From Archegozetes longisetosus (taxonomy: Eukaryota > Arthropoda > Arachnida > Sarcoptiformes > Trhypochthoniidae), in contig JAEMBT020000009.1 of assembly GCA_018873245.2 (NCBI GenBank), positions 16,301,794 through 16,365,793 of the forward strand: 64,000 bases of DNA, read 5' to 3'. The position numbers were made by a program, and so were the translations under genes. Positions 12,061 through 22,488 of this stretch are shown here, one piece after another. Under the pieces are notes generated by a model. It was given only the letters and a program-made list of their open reading frames with translations. It was not told where the DNA came from and searched no databases. Each line of letters opens with the position of its first letter. Position 1 is the stretch's first letter.

Positions 12061-12199
12061 AAATTCAAGCCATTAGAATATAATATTTATTGTTTTTGGA
12101 CAAAAACGATAACAACTCTAACAAAAATGAATTTATTTGTAGTGACACCAGAATTTACAAAATTCAGTAATACTTGTTCTGCTGGTCAATAAACAAATA

Positions 12200-13370
12200 C
12201 CTGTGTTTCGTGGCATATCTACTTAACATTCACCATAAAACTGTTGCTTTAACAGAAACGATACCAGAATCTGATCAGAGGGAATAAAAGTAAGTTAACA
12301 ATCAGTACACTAAACATAAAATTCTTATATCTATCATAACTCGTGCGGATAGAACTTGATTTTAGAGTTTATTCAGTAAGAGTTTTGTTGAGATAATTTT
12401 CAATTTAATATTTCCTATTGAATGATAGGAAAGTGTTGACTGAATCGATTCAATAAAATCTAATAATAATTTCGAGTATATATTTTGAAACACTTCTAGA
12501 CTTACTGTTTACTTAAACCCAATTGTTTGGTGTGAAGTGTTTTGAATACCAAAGAATTTTCTTATAATTCATATTTTGAGAAATTGCATCTACTTGCTAG
12601 TTTAATTTAACGCCATGTAAATTTTAATGATTCACTTTGTTAGAAATTGATAACCATATGATCGCAAATAGAAGTGCTCGCAAACAGCAATAAAGAATAA
12701 TATTCTATAGCAAAGAATATATTCTATAGCAGCACTTTTGTTATATTATGTGCCGGTCATATACGAGACTTATTTTTTATGACCTACAGTTAGTGTAAAA
12801 GCTTTCAAATGTATTACTAGTGGCCATATACTTGTGAATATACTTGTGAATATTCTGAGTGCAAATAATTTTTCTTATTCTCTCAGCTATTCATTTTGGT
12901 CGTAGTTGAGTAATTTTGTTTTCTATTTCTTTTCAATAGTAACTGTAATCTCCTAATTGTATTATTAACTATTTTAGCAACTTTTTCACGCGTCTATTCA
13001 ACACGATCTCTCTATTGCACTCTATTTTCATTTACTATGAACCAAACTTTGGACTGAAGTTGATTTAGCTCTGAAAAATTAGATACCAGAATGTAGACTA
13101 TAGACTAATTAGAGTTGCATTTTCTTTAATGAATATTGAATTGAGTTTCTTTCAAATGAAAGAAATATTACTGCAATTTCTTTGTCTCTTTATATCAGAT
13201 AATTTTACTAACTTTGTTGACATAAGACATCATGATTTGAATAGGAAAACTGTGCCTACAATATTCTTTGCATAGACTATTTTTCTTACTTCCATAAAAT
13301 GAATAACTCTTTTCTAGTTTTTATCGATAGAGTTACTATAATTTGGTAAATGTAGATTATTTCTAATTTA
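12200..13370. other. AT-rich spacer, no gene seen
   Basis: AT-rich sequence without recognisable features, apart from small duplicated strings around 12,690-12,735 (AATATTCTATAGC twice). Confidence 0.45.
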
Positions 13371-13377
13371 CGAACTA

Positions 13378-13677
13378 ATGATCACTATAAACTCAACAAC
13401 TTCTCGAGCGAAGCTTGAAATTTTGAAGCGTTCAGCTAATGACGTGGTTACTAATTTCACGTACTTTTTGGATGAACACAGTTTTACGGAATCAAAGCAA
13501 TCAAAAATATCTCAATTTAATATTGATCGTAAGAAATATTTCGCAAATGAAAATTTGATCCAAGCTCTCAATCGAAGTGTTACGACACAAGATCGTCGAA
13601 AATATATCAAAAACAAAAAACATCAAATTGTTGCTTTCAATCTTTTTGCTATCGTTATTATTGGTTCGATCTTATGA
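13378..13677 (+). CDS. Possible 99-residue protein or exon, unknown
   Basis: A 99-codon ATG frame, unusually long for this window. The peptide is hydrophilic and polar for about 80 residues (basic stretch DRRKYIKNKKHQ near 72-83), then ends in a hydrophobic segment, VAFNLFAIVIIGSIL, immediately before TGA. This could be a C-terminal membrane anchor or chance. The DNA has several CpGs (ctcgagcgaag, gatcgtcg) that are rare in the surrounding spacer. No domain is recognised, there is no clear upstream promoter, and a splice context cannot be confirmed. It remains a candidate only. Confidence 0.3.
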   Translation: MITINSTTSRAKLEILKRSANDVVTNFTYFLDEHSFTESKQSKISQFNIDRKKYFANENLIQALNRSVTTQDRRKYIKNKKHQIVAFNLFAIVIIGSIL

Positions 13678-13689
13678 CAGGAGACCTCA

Positions 13690-15640
13690 ATCGAGAGTTT
13701 AGGTTAGAAAAGCAATTTCCTTGAACACATTGATCTGGATAGTGAGAATATTAGCTTACTGATGTATTTGCATACGATTATTAACCGAATGACAGTTTTT
13801 AAGCCTAGATGGTGAATGACTTGTTGCCATTTATGCATGGATAATTATATGTGCTATGATATGAGTTATTTGAGGTTTTCAAAACCCTTTAGCATAATAT
13901 AATGAGCGAAAAGCTTTGGATCTTTCAACAGATATTAAATTTAAATTCATTATAAAATAGCTTAAGAGCAGAGTACGAAAAAATACTTTGAACTAAAGAA
14001 ATGAATTCGAAACATACATAAAACAGATCAAAAGTGAGAGCAGTTGTGTTAAAAAACATTGTTAAACAAACACTGGAGCACTTTCAAAGCAAAATCAATA
14101 ATATTTTCGACTCATTCACTATATTTTAATTAACAATCCGAATAAAAGCCACAAAGAATTATTTAAAAATCGTTTGCCTAGTTTACTTGATTAGTATTCA
14201 AATATTCATTCAGATTGCCTCAGAGGAAGAAAATAATCCTGAAATCTAAACCAACAGAACAATTCTGAGAAATATACTCATTGCACAAAAAAACGCTTTT
14301 CTATTCTTTAATCTTTGTATTAACTGAAATGAGGTCTAAGAACCGGTATTTGCGATCATAAGCAGTAACTTTTCTGACTTGAAGAATTTGAAGAATTTGA
14401 AGAATCATTCGAGCGAAAGTCTGTTTTTTTAAGCTTGCATTTTGATGGTTTCAACAGATTTTGATTTAAGGAATAAGTGCTCAATAATAGGAATAATGTC
14501 CTAGAAGATGAAACAAAAACAATCAGAATATAAGTGGATCTACTCCTATCATTTGTAAATAAAATACGAAATAGGAACAAACAGAAAAGTTTTGCCATTG
14601 ATTTTGATACTAAAATGTTTTATTGATAACAAGTAGAGCACATTTAGTACATAGTGAGAACATAATCTAGTTCGAGTCTATTTTACACGAACTAAACCAG
14701 AATTTGACCGTCAAATTTCAAATACAGTATTTTATCAGAATAACTACATTGTGAATTTTCCGTAATAATAAAAATCGGGTTAATTCTAAAAGTATTTTCA
14801 TTAGTCTTCAAGTTCTAATAGCTTTTTGTTTTGATGAGTTTATCTTAAATGGTTTCTCAACTAAATGGCTTAACCCTTTTCTGACTAATTAAACACCACT
14901 TTTACTAAGTGCAAAGCTTAGTTCAGTAAAATTAAACTCATGAAACTCATTTTTTGAGACTTAAGGAGAGAGTTTTTAAGTGAAAGTCACATGTTTTTTG
15001 TGAATTATTTACATGCTTTTATTAGTGAGGATCCTTGTAAAAGTAATCACTTGGGACACCTTGCTAATTTATCATGAACATCAATCAATTATTACTGATC
15101 TGTTTAAATATATATGGGAAATAATATACCAGGTTAAACTAGATCCTAATTTTTAAATTCAATACTACTTTCATGGGATCCCTAACTTTAAATTTTAACC
15201 TGACACTGAATTCTAGTTTAACGAAACAATTACTACTGGTTTGAGAGAATAAATGAATGGATCAATTCTGAAATAGTCAACTATTCTGTTCTACAGATCA
15301 ATATATTGTTCGTTAATTGAATGAAACATTAGAAATGCATTCAACTGCATGTAGTTGAAAACTTATTGTCGGTAACAACTAGAATAAAGTGATACATATA
15401 GATGTATCTATTGTGTTATTAATATATTTATTTGAGTAGATTTAATAAGAAAGGCACATTAAGCACTCTAGTAATGGCTAATAATATATATGAAGAAACG
15501 TAGCCTAAAGCATAGAAGCTAGATGCAAACAAGCTTTCCATCAAACGCAAGCCGTATCTATCATAAATTATTAAGTTTTAGTACATACAACCACTAACTG
15601 CAGTCCATGCAATTAAACTTAACAGTAAATTTGATATCGC
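13690..15640. other. AT-rich spacer, no gene seen
   Basis: No gene is supported. Three TTGAAGAAT units lie near 14,380-14,406. An 80-codon minus frame covering them (14,356-14,598) reads as hydrophobic low-complexity sequence and is left out. Confidence 0.4.
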
Positions 15641-15649
15641 TTTATGGAT

Positions 15650-15657
15650 CTTCAAAC
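15650..15657 (+). repeat. hAT target-site duplication, left
   Basis: CTTCAAAC, repeated exactly at 16,235-16,242 on the other side of the hAT element. Eight base pairs is the standard hAT duplication length. Confidence 0.9.
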
Positions 15658-16234
15658 CAGTGATCGACAAAGTACTAAAAGGGAATTCCTGTCCTGTCCT
15701 GCATTCTCAAAACCGATTCCTGTTCTGTCCTGAGCCCTAAATTTTCATTTCTGTTCGGTTTTCCGGTTTCCCTGACATTCAATGTGTTTTAAAAATTATT
15801 TATTCAAAAAATCAAATGAAAATACAATCAATGAATGCATATTTAATACAAATCAAAGTTAGATCTAATAAAAAGTAATTTATTTACGTTCTGTGAACTA
15901 AGTCTTGAACGATGGTCAGTGAGTGTTAGACCAGCGGCACTGAAACTCCTTTCGCTTGAAAGGTTGGTCGCAGGGACAGACAGCAAACGAATAGCCAACC
16001 GATAGAGCCGGGGATAAGAACTTCTACTTTGTTCCCAATATCCGAGTAATGAAGAATTTATGTCAAACTTATGTCCAGTTTTCATTTTACAGGAATTTTA
16101 CAGGAATTTAGAATCGAACAGCAATTCCTGTCCTGTCCTGTAGTTATGATAGCCTTTCCCATTCCTGTAAATTCCTGACCAGGAACAGGACAGGACAGAG
16201 TTCCTGCAGGAATAGGAATTCATGTCAAACACTA
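15658..16234 (-). mobile_element. Internally deleted hAT transposon, 577 bp
   Basis: The element starts CAGTGATCGACA and ends with the inverse of TAGTGTTTGACA, imperfect inverted ends of the hAT type (NAGTG), flanked by the perfect 8-bp duplication CTTCAAAC. Both subterminal regions are rich in short CCTGT/ACAGG repeats (15,681-15,740 and 16,085-16,215, in opposite orientation), a common hAT subterminal design. Inside is the C-terminal part of a hAT transposase on the minus strand. The rest of the transposase is missing, so the copy is non-autonomous. The intact duplication suggests it has not decayed for long, or inserted in this deleted form. Confidence 0.9.
15843..16085 (-). pseudogene. 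hAT transposase C-terminal (hATC dimerisation) fragment
   Basis: The 80-codon frame carries the hATC signature: a YW motif at residues 17-18, then the hydrophobic/arginine stretch YPRLYRLAIRLLSVPATNLS, the hallmark SERSFSAAG near residues 44-52, and RSRLS followed by NVNKLLFIRSN. In the family this domain lies at the end of a ~600-residue transposase and mediates dimerisation. Here the N-terminal zinc finger, the catalytic D/D residues and the insertion domain are absent. An in-frame stop lies four codons upstream of the apparent ATG, inside the ACAGG-rich subterminal region. The fragment is therefore what remains after an internal deletion, not a working enzyme. The frame itself is unbroken. 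Confidence 0.92.
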
Positions 16235-16242
16235 CTTCAAAC
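16235..16242 (+). repeat. hAT target-site duplication, right
   Basis: CTTCAAAC, an exact copy of 15,650-15,657. Confidence 0.9.
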
Positions 16243-16249
16243 AATCGTT

Positions 16250-18490
16250 TAGTGATTTCAAACTATAAGAAAATTTATAAGTCTTATCAAATTTACTATT
16301 AAGTTTGATTGCATCCGCTTTTGTTAGTGGGTCTACACCCACACTTATTTTTTAAGAGCTGTTTTGTCAATATTGTTCAGTTGAGTTGTCAAATATTATA
16401 TGAATCACAACAAAAGAAGTACAACTGTATTTGTATCATTCAAATAATTGAATGTCTTTCTCTCAACTGACACGTTGTACTAATTAGTAAAACATTCAGT
16501 TATTGTTCTTATTACTAGTTGAACTTCACCCTAAGTCTCACTTCTGGTTATCTGAATCAACAAAATCAGAAATGATTTCTAATAATTTGAGTTCAACTCA
16601 TCGATTCATAAAACAAGATTCCATTCACTAGTACTCAGAGCATCGATTGGAAGAGAAGACAATTTATGCTAAGAGTTTATTACATGAAATAAAATAGTGA
16701 ATAAAGTGAGAAAGACGTAAATTATGTTTATGATGAGAATAATGTAGTGAAAATAGTTATGGCTTTTTGACAGTGAGTATAGTATAAAATAAAGATGTCG
16801 TTTCTTTTGCTCTAATGATCTGATTGTGATATAATAATCATTATTTTCAAACAGCAAACAGAATATAATTAAGTTTTAGGTCATCATATTAAACATCCAG
16901 TGAATACTTAATTCTCTTGATGTCGTTTTCAAATTATTTTCTATAAAAATTTTCTCATTTTAACTTTTCTTCAACTTCGAGCTCATTAAGAATTGAAATT
17001 TTTTTATGAATTTTGGTAAAATTACTAACAGAAAAATATTTCTAAACATAATTCAAACCAAACCCAGTATTCAGTTAAATGTAAAAAGTTTTTAAGTATA
17101 TCAAGATGAGTTTAATTTAGAGAAAATCTACAATTACTTGGCTGAAAATCAGGAATAGACACAAACATATAACTTGTCAGTTGTAAAACACTTCTATTCA
17201 TTCGATGCCACTCATTGAAAAGAAGTTACTTTTTTAATTACTTGCTGTCGAACACCATCTGGAACTGAGTGATAAATCATATTAGAGTCATACTAGTTGA
17301 AGAAAGTCTGAGAAATTGATATCCTTTCAGACCAAATATAAATTTCGGAAAACTTTTAATTGACGGCTCACTTTTGATCTATTCTCGTAAGGCATTCATT
17401 AAAAGAGGATTTAATAAATTCTCGTCTTATTTATATCTTACTTAAAATCATGCGCTGAAGGCTAAGAATCTGTTGTCCTAAACCTTCGCCAAACATTTAT
17501 GAAGAGGTCTAACAAAGGTTTTTGTGAGTAGAAGTGAATCATCTAATTAGATCAATATGATAGTTGTTTCGTATTTTTCTAGATTTATTTTTTGACCATA
17601 GCTTTTGGTTTAGATATAGATTTTTGCTTTTATTTACTATTCTCTGAGCCTTAAGGGATTCGGAGATTGTTATGCTATCGGAGAAAAAATATAAAAAAAT
17701 AATATAAAAAATAATGATATAAGATAAATAAATAATGCATGTCTTCAATTAGGATATTTGCATGCACAATATTTCAAAATTGATTTGTTCATACAAATCA
17801 TACATATTTTATATGATTTTTCTATTTATAGACTGCATTTGAAATGTTTAACAATAAATTAGAAATTTGTTTAAGAAATATTTTCTTTTTCTTTAGTATT
17901 TCACGTGAAGTGTTTATCAGAAATGAGGTCTTTAACAAATTAGTTTAACATAATTTGCAGCTATGTTCAAATAAATAATCCGATTTTATCTTTCATAATC
18001 AAAACTGCATTTGCGTCAATTCCATGAAAATCCTTAAATATATTAAATATAAATTTGATTAATATATTTAGAAAATTTATTAAATATTATTAATACAGAT
18101 AAACAATAATAAGAGAGGGATTGGGTCATTTATTAGTTCTAGTCATAATTGGCAGAAAACAGATAGAAGGTTACGAAACATTTTGTAGCAGACATATGAT
18201 AGCTGTGATATCATATTCTCAATTGTTTACTCTTAGCGATCGAGTCATTCAATATAGCGTTTGTCATTAAAAGCACATCAACTATGGCTTTCTGTCTTCA
18301 ATATGTAGTTAAGCCCTTTTTATAAAAAGACCAAAGTAAGCCTTGTTTCTTATGAATTTATCTATGCCTTCATAAAAATGGCTTAACCTAGTAGAGAGGT
18401 TTAGCTGTACTTTGGTGTATAGTACGACTGTACTGATAGTCATAATAATTATCATTTTGATCAGCAACTCAAAATTCAATTACTTCAATC
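16250..18490. other. AT-rich spacer, no gene seen
   Basis: AT-rich and closed in all frames apart from two hydrophobic low-complexity minus frames (16,669-16,857 and 17,539-17,748), which look like chance. Confidence 0.45.
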
Positions 18491-18495
18491 ATTAC

Positions 18496-18501
18496 TTATC
18501 A
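18496..18501 (+). repeat. Target-site duplication (TTATCA), left
   Basis: TTATCA directly precedes the GGGG start of the 711-bp element and recurs directly after its CCCC end at 19,213-19,218. Confidence 0.75.
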
Positions 18502-18767
18502 GGGGTATACTTTATACAACACCGGTCGCAGATCAACACCAAACTTAGGATACAGCTAGTACTCATCGAGTGATAAAAGAATATGAAGGTTTTACCCGCC
18601 GCAAATCAAAGGGCGGAGTTATTAGCCACCGAAGTCGATGGACATAAAGCCGAATATGTCGTATATTCCGCACTCGATTTCAATGTGAGCGGTGCCAATA
18701 GACAAGAATGAGAGTACAGATTACATATATGCGACTAAGATTGTGAAGGACAATTTAGGTTCCGTAA

Positions 18768-18920
18768 TTCGAGAAAACTCGAAGACTTTATAGAAAATTC
18801 CAGAATCTTCTCTGAAATTCAGGAACATTCTACAATATTCTAGAATTCTCCCCTAGGTTCTAGAACATTTTGTAAAATTCTAGTTATTCGAAGAAGTTTC
18901 GAGAAATTTTCAGAACATTT
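18768..18920 (+). promoter_or_regulatory. Heat-shock element array (phased GAA/TTC units)
   Basis: Read at strict 5-bp steps from 18,768, the triplets alternate TTC and GAA in the pattern nTTCnnGAAn bound by heat-shock factor. Of 31 successive positions, 18 are exact and most of the rest keep two of three bases. Exact units are at 18,768, 773, 793, 798, 803, 808, 818, 823, 828, 838, 843, 858, 863, 878, 893, 898, 903 and 913. Four consecutive perfect units stand at 18,793-18,810, and three each at 18,818-18,830 and 18,893-18,905. Functional heat-shock elements usually need three or more contiguous units. The array can equally be described as a degenerate 10-bp tandem repeat, TAGAAnATTC. Function is inferred. 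Confidence 0.72.
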
Positions 18921-18929
18921 ATTAAAGGG

Positions 18930-18937
18930 TATATAAG
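18930..18937 (+). promoter_or_regulatory. TATA box downstream of the heat-shock array
   Basis: TATATAAG lies 9 bp after the last phased unit, the same order and close spacing seen in heat-shock gene promoters. Transcription would be expected to start about 25-30 bp further, near 18,960-18,965. The first downstream ATG is at 19,022 and opens only 14 codons (MRSLTSARVGDCTN). Confidence 0.55.
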
Positions 18938-18973
18938 TCGATCCATTTCGTAACTTTTCGATATCGATTTGAG

Positions 18974-19013
18974 TTAGGTTGGGTTAATATAGGTTTAGTT
19001 AGGTTAGGTTTAG
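18974..19013 (+). repeat. Degenerate TTAGG-like stretch inside the transposon
   Basis: A run of TTAGGTT-type words (GTTAGGTTGGGTTAATATAGG, broken by variants) lies downstream of the TATA box. It resembles the 5,495 array but is irregular. Confidence 0.5.
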
Positions 19014-19212
19014 TAACAAAAATGCGGAGCCTAACGAGCGCGCGAGTTGGCGACTGTACCAATTGATTTTCAGCGATTTGGCCCCCTCTTGCGCGCGTGA
19101 ATATATACATATGTGGCAGGTATGATCTGCATATTCGTGAACAACATCGGCAGTAGTATGTATATACAAAGTTTGGTGCTGATCTGCGACAGATGTTATA
19201 CTAAAGTTCCCC

Positions 19213-19218
19213 TTATCA
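19213..19218 (+). repeat. Target-site duplication (TTATCA), right
   Basis: Exact copy of 18,496-18,501. Confidence 0.75.
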
Positions 19219-20216
19219 GTTGAAATGAAGAGACAATATTTCTGCTTAAGTTCGTATTAATTTGTATTCTATTAGAGATTATCCATTGATTCAACTTATT
19301 GGTAGTTAATGTTTTTGAAGATTTAATCAATTTTGAACGAGTCAATACTATAGAGATGTTGCAGTACAGTCAACAACTTTGATAGATATAAATATATATT
19401 TATTAAATTTATTCAGAAAAGTTTTTCAGGTATAGTGCAATCGATTCTAAATAGCTTTTCTTTAATCCCTGATGCGTACAGCATCAAAATTAATAGTTTT
19501 ATGCAGAAACTATATTTTAAATATTAATTCAAATCTTCTGAATAAAACCAACACAAACGAACGACTGACAATCAAAACTCATATTTACTGTCTGACATAT
19601 TGTGATTTTTGACTTTTTAGGTGCTGTTAATCGTTTGATTAACAGCTGATCGTTCGGTCATTCATTACATTAAAATCAATTGTGAACACTAAAAACAATC
19701 ACGATTTGTTTTAAGTTTGACACATATTCATAAGTAACTGAATAAGTTATCAAATACTTCAAACTTTGCTCAGAACGCATCGGTTTGGGATTCATAAAAG
19801 CAAAACTATATTATCATAGCTATACATAATTTATTATTGCTAACAATCATAAATTTTAACTGTAAATATCGTTCAAAAATTCTCAGTCCTTAGTACTCAA
19901 TCAGAAGTAATGTCTGAGTAAATATCCAGTGGATATTCCTTTTGCATTAAACAATGTTTCATATTTTATAGTTTGTCAGCACATCATAAATAAAACCAAT
20001 GAAATATTTTTAGAGTTAACTTAAACAAGGATTTATTAAAGCCCTACTATCCTTTTTTCGAATAAAATAATGATTTATGCATATATTTTAGTGATTTGTT
20101 GCTCTCTTTGCTTGTTTTATATCAACACATTTATTCTCAACAAAATATCTTAGTATTGACCTCAATATAAAAAGGTCTTAAGTACTAGATCGAGAAAAAT
20201 GATCTAGGTACGGATG

Positions 20217-20218
<2 letters not shown>

Positions 20219-20248
<30 letters not shown>
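20219..20248 (+). repeat. (TC)15 microsatellite
   Basis: Uninterrupted TC dinucleotides. If the minus-strand exon at 20,316-20,426 is real, this lies in the intron that follows it. Confidence 0.97.
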
Positions 20249-20250
<2 letters not shown>

Positions 20251-20315
20251 GCCCAAAAATCTCATCCTCTTCTCTATCACACATAAAATATATTACTATT
20301 CACTCTTATATTCTC

Positions 20316-20426
20316 CTACCGTGTAATATCGTCCACAGAACTCTTTTGAGATCCTTCATGTTCATCAAATGAAGAACTCATTAACAGGAAGTGTAATGCC
20401 ATTAAAAGTGTGATATTTTGCTTCAT
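20316..20426 (-). CDS. Candidate first exon of a secreted protein
   Basis: From the ATG at 20,426 the minus strand encodes MKQNITLLMALHFLLMSSS followed by FDEHEGSQKSSVDDITR and a stop. The first ~19 residues have the shape of a signal peptide: a lysine, a hydrophobic core, then small serines. The rest is polar and acidic. The last codons coincide with a plausible splice donor, ACG|GTAGGA, so the stop may belong to an intron. The frame is open further upstream to 20,555, but only the segment from this ATG looks like a secretory leader. No second exon was identified and no family is recognised. Confidence 0.3.
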   Translation of the reverse strand: MKQNITLLMALHFLLMSSSFDEHEGSQKSSVDDITR

Positions 20427-20559
20427 AAGCTTATATCTATTTTGGTGAGCGAATCCATGGAGACAACGAAGATTGAGACGAGAAACTAGAGGATTCAGAC
20501 GTTTGTTTCTTAAATGGGTATCAATCTTATCAATCCTCTCAGTCTGTTCTCTCATTGAT

Positions 20560-22480
20560 CACTCAAATTTGTCCCTCAAGTCAAATATTCTGTACTTTAC
20601 CAGCGAAAGCACTGCACAAACATTCCAATAGATGAACAGATCTGTCCTCCAAAATGTCATTTTCTTATGATATCTATACCTTTATATCTCTACGTATGCC
20701 TATTCACTACAAATACTTCTTCCCTCAAATTCTGTTTCCCTTCTCTCATACGAATACAAACCCTTTTTTATATTTCCATCTATCAGACCACTGCAATCCT
20801 ATCCAGTTAATAAAAGAGACCGAATTATAGCTCAGGATATTGTGTTTGCTCGAAGTCTTTCTATTAAGTTTAGTCTCCATTGAATCATTTCGATATCGTT
20901 ATTATGAGATCTTATTTGTTGTTCCTTGTTATGAGTGGTTCTAAAGCTTCAAGATTACTACCAAAGAGGTATTTCGAATACCAATCGCAATCGTAACTAT
21001 AAATCTTCTAGAATTTTTTGTCTCTTTTAAATTTAGATTAATGTCCTAGGGTTAATGGCAGTAACTTTTAGATAATAACTAAAACCGGAACAAAATTTCA
21101 GAAAAATTCGGATATAAGCAAACATTGTGTCGAAAATAGGATCTATTTATTTATTTAGTTTCTTTCAGTCGAACAAAACTTATGAGATTATATCTACTTT
21201 CGAAGCTATCTTTTATTTAATATTTTGCTGTATTTCATCTCAAATATATAAACTTTGTTAAGCATAAGATCTGACACAATCGGAAGAATATAAGTTAAAC
21301 TCTCTCATTCTTAAGTAAATTCTTAATTTATAAGTTTGTCGGTCGGTAAGTGAAAAGGGATTATTAATAACCTCTGAACGAAAATAATTGGATTTAAGTG
21401 AAAGACATGAGCTGTTCTGTCATGAAATAGTTGTTAACAATGGAGAAAAGTTTGATCCTTTGTATTGAATGTTTAAGGAATACGGAATCCCTAAACAATC
21501 AAACATGTCAAGGTTTAAGCGTATAAGTCACACCTTAGTCAATAGATTATTCCGCCTAATCTTTCAGTAGAACTATATTTTCTCAATTCAAATTGATAAG
21601 TTCGGTTTTAATTGCTATGAAATTTTCGACAAAAATTGAGTTTTAGTCTTTTAAGTTATAACTCAATTAAATGCTAACCGATAAACTTTCTTGAGCATCA
21701 AATGTACAAAACTAGCAGTTGATTATTGAAGTATAAAGTATATTAACAGTTTACTTAATGAGCTTTCTATTTCTAATTAAATAAATTCAATTTTTGTAAT
21801 GGAAATACGAATAACTTGAAATTTCGAAATAGAAATTTTTTGTTATGTTCTGGGTTTGAATCATATGAACGAGAAAGTGAGCAAATGATGAGTAAATTTC
21901 ACCGGATTCGCCTATTTTTGGCTCAAATGTGAAATTTGACCAAAGAGACAAAATTCGGTGTCACGCCGAAAATGGGACTCATTAGTTACGAAATAGTCTC
22001 ATAAAAGGTACAAACTATTAATAGATAAATGGAGTTAATTGAAAAAGTTGGAATGAGTAAAAATAATAATAAATTAGCTGTAAAAATCAAAAGTTGCTTT
22101 TAAGGAATTAATTACAATTACTGATCCGTACAGTTGTAAATGTAAGAGAAATCTCTTTTCAGAATACAATTCAGAACTAATTACTCGAGTTTAAATTGAA
22201 ATTTTTATTCATTATTACTTGAATAAGAGATTTTATTCAATTTAAGCTTTTAGACTACATGTGAAAAGTTCAATTTTTAGTTAGATCTTAAAAGAATTGC
22301 ATTGAAATAACTAGATGGAAAATTTAATAATTCAAAGGCACAAAAAATAGCAGAGTCAAATTGAATGGCTTTTCCAATGTACGAATTTCTATTAAATCTT
22401 TCATTTCTCACTTTGATACGTGCTTTAATTATTTGATTTTGTGCTAAAAATTCGACCATGTTGTGTTGTATTCAATTCTA
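20560..22480. other. AT-rich spacer, no gene seen
   Basis: No gene is supported. A GC-richer patch at 21,895-21,985 (ACCGGATTCGCC; GTGTCACGCCG) is unexplained and may be a small element relic. Confidence 0.4.
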
Positions 22481-22488
22481 TGATTAAA

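Larger units (their letters stand above)
18502..19212 (+). mobile_element. Non-autonomous DNA transposon, class unresolved, with heat-shock-type promoter
   Basis: The inverted ends run about 50 bp. The left begins GGGGTATACTTTATACAAC; the right, read inward, begins GGGGAACTTTAGTATAAC. The shared core GTCGCAGATC(A/G)CACCAAACTT differs at only one or two positions between ends. A 6-bp TTATCA duplication flanks it. The interior is markedly less AT-rich than the surroundings and has CpGs (GAGCGCGCGAG near 19,037; TTGCGCGCGTG near 19,089). It has no transposase-sized frame. Reading plus, the order is left end, unknown sequence, a ~150-bp phased GAA/TTC array, TATA box, a short AGGTTAGGTT-type stretch, a 14-codon ATG frame, and right end. 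The 6-bp duplication excludes Tc1/mariner (TA), piggyBac (TTAA) and standard 8-bp hAT, but does not fix the superfamily. Confidence 0.75.

Noticed and set aside
17539-17748. 69-codon minus frame with hydrophobic start
   Set aside because: I/Y/F-rich translation of AT-rich DNA that only mimics a membrane segment.
18922-19110. 62-codon minus frame inside the unclassified transposon
   Set aside because: Antisense to the TATA box and the TTAGG-like stretch; the repeated TKPxLTxP comes from that stretch, not from a protein family.
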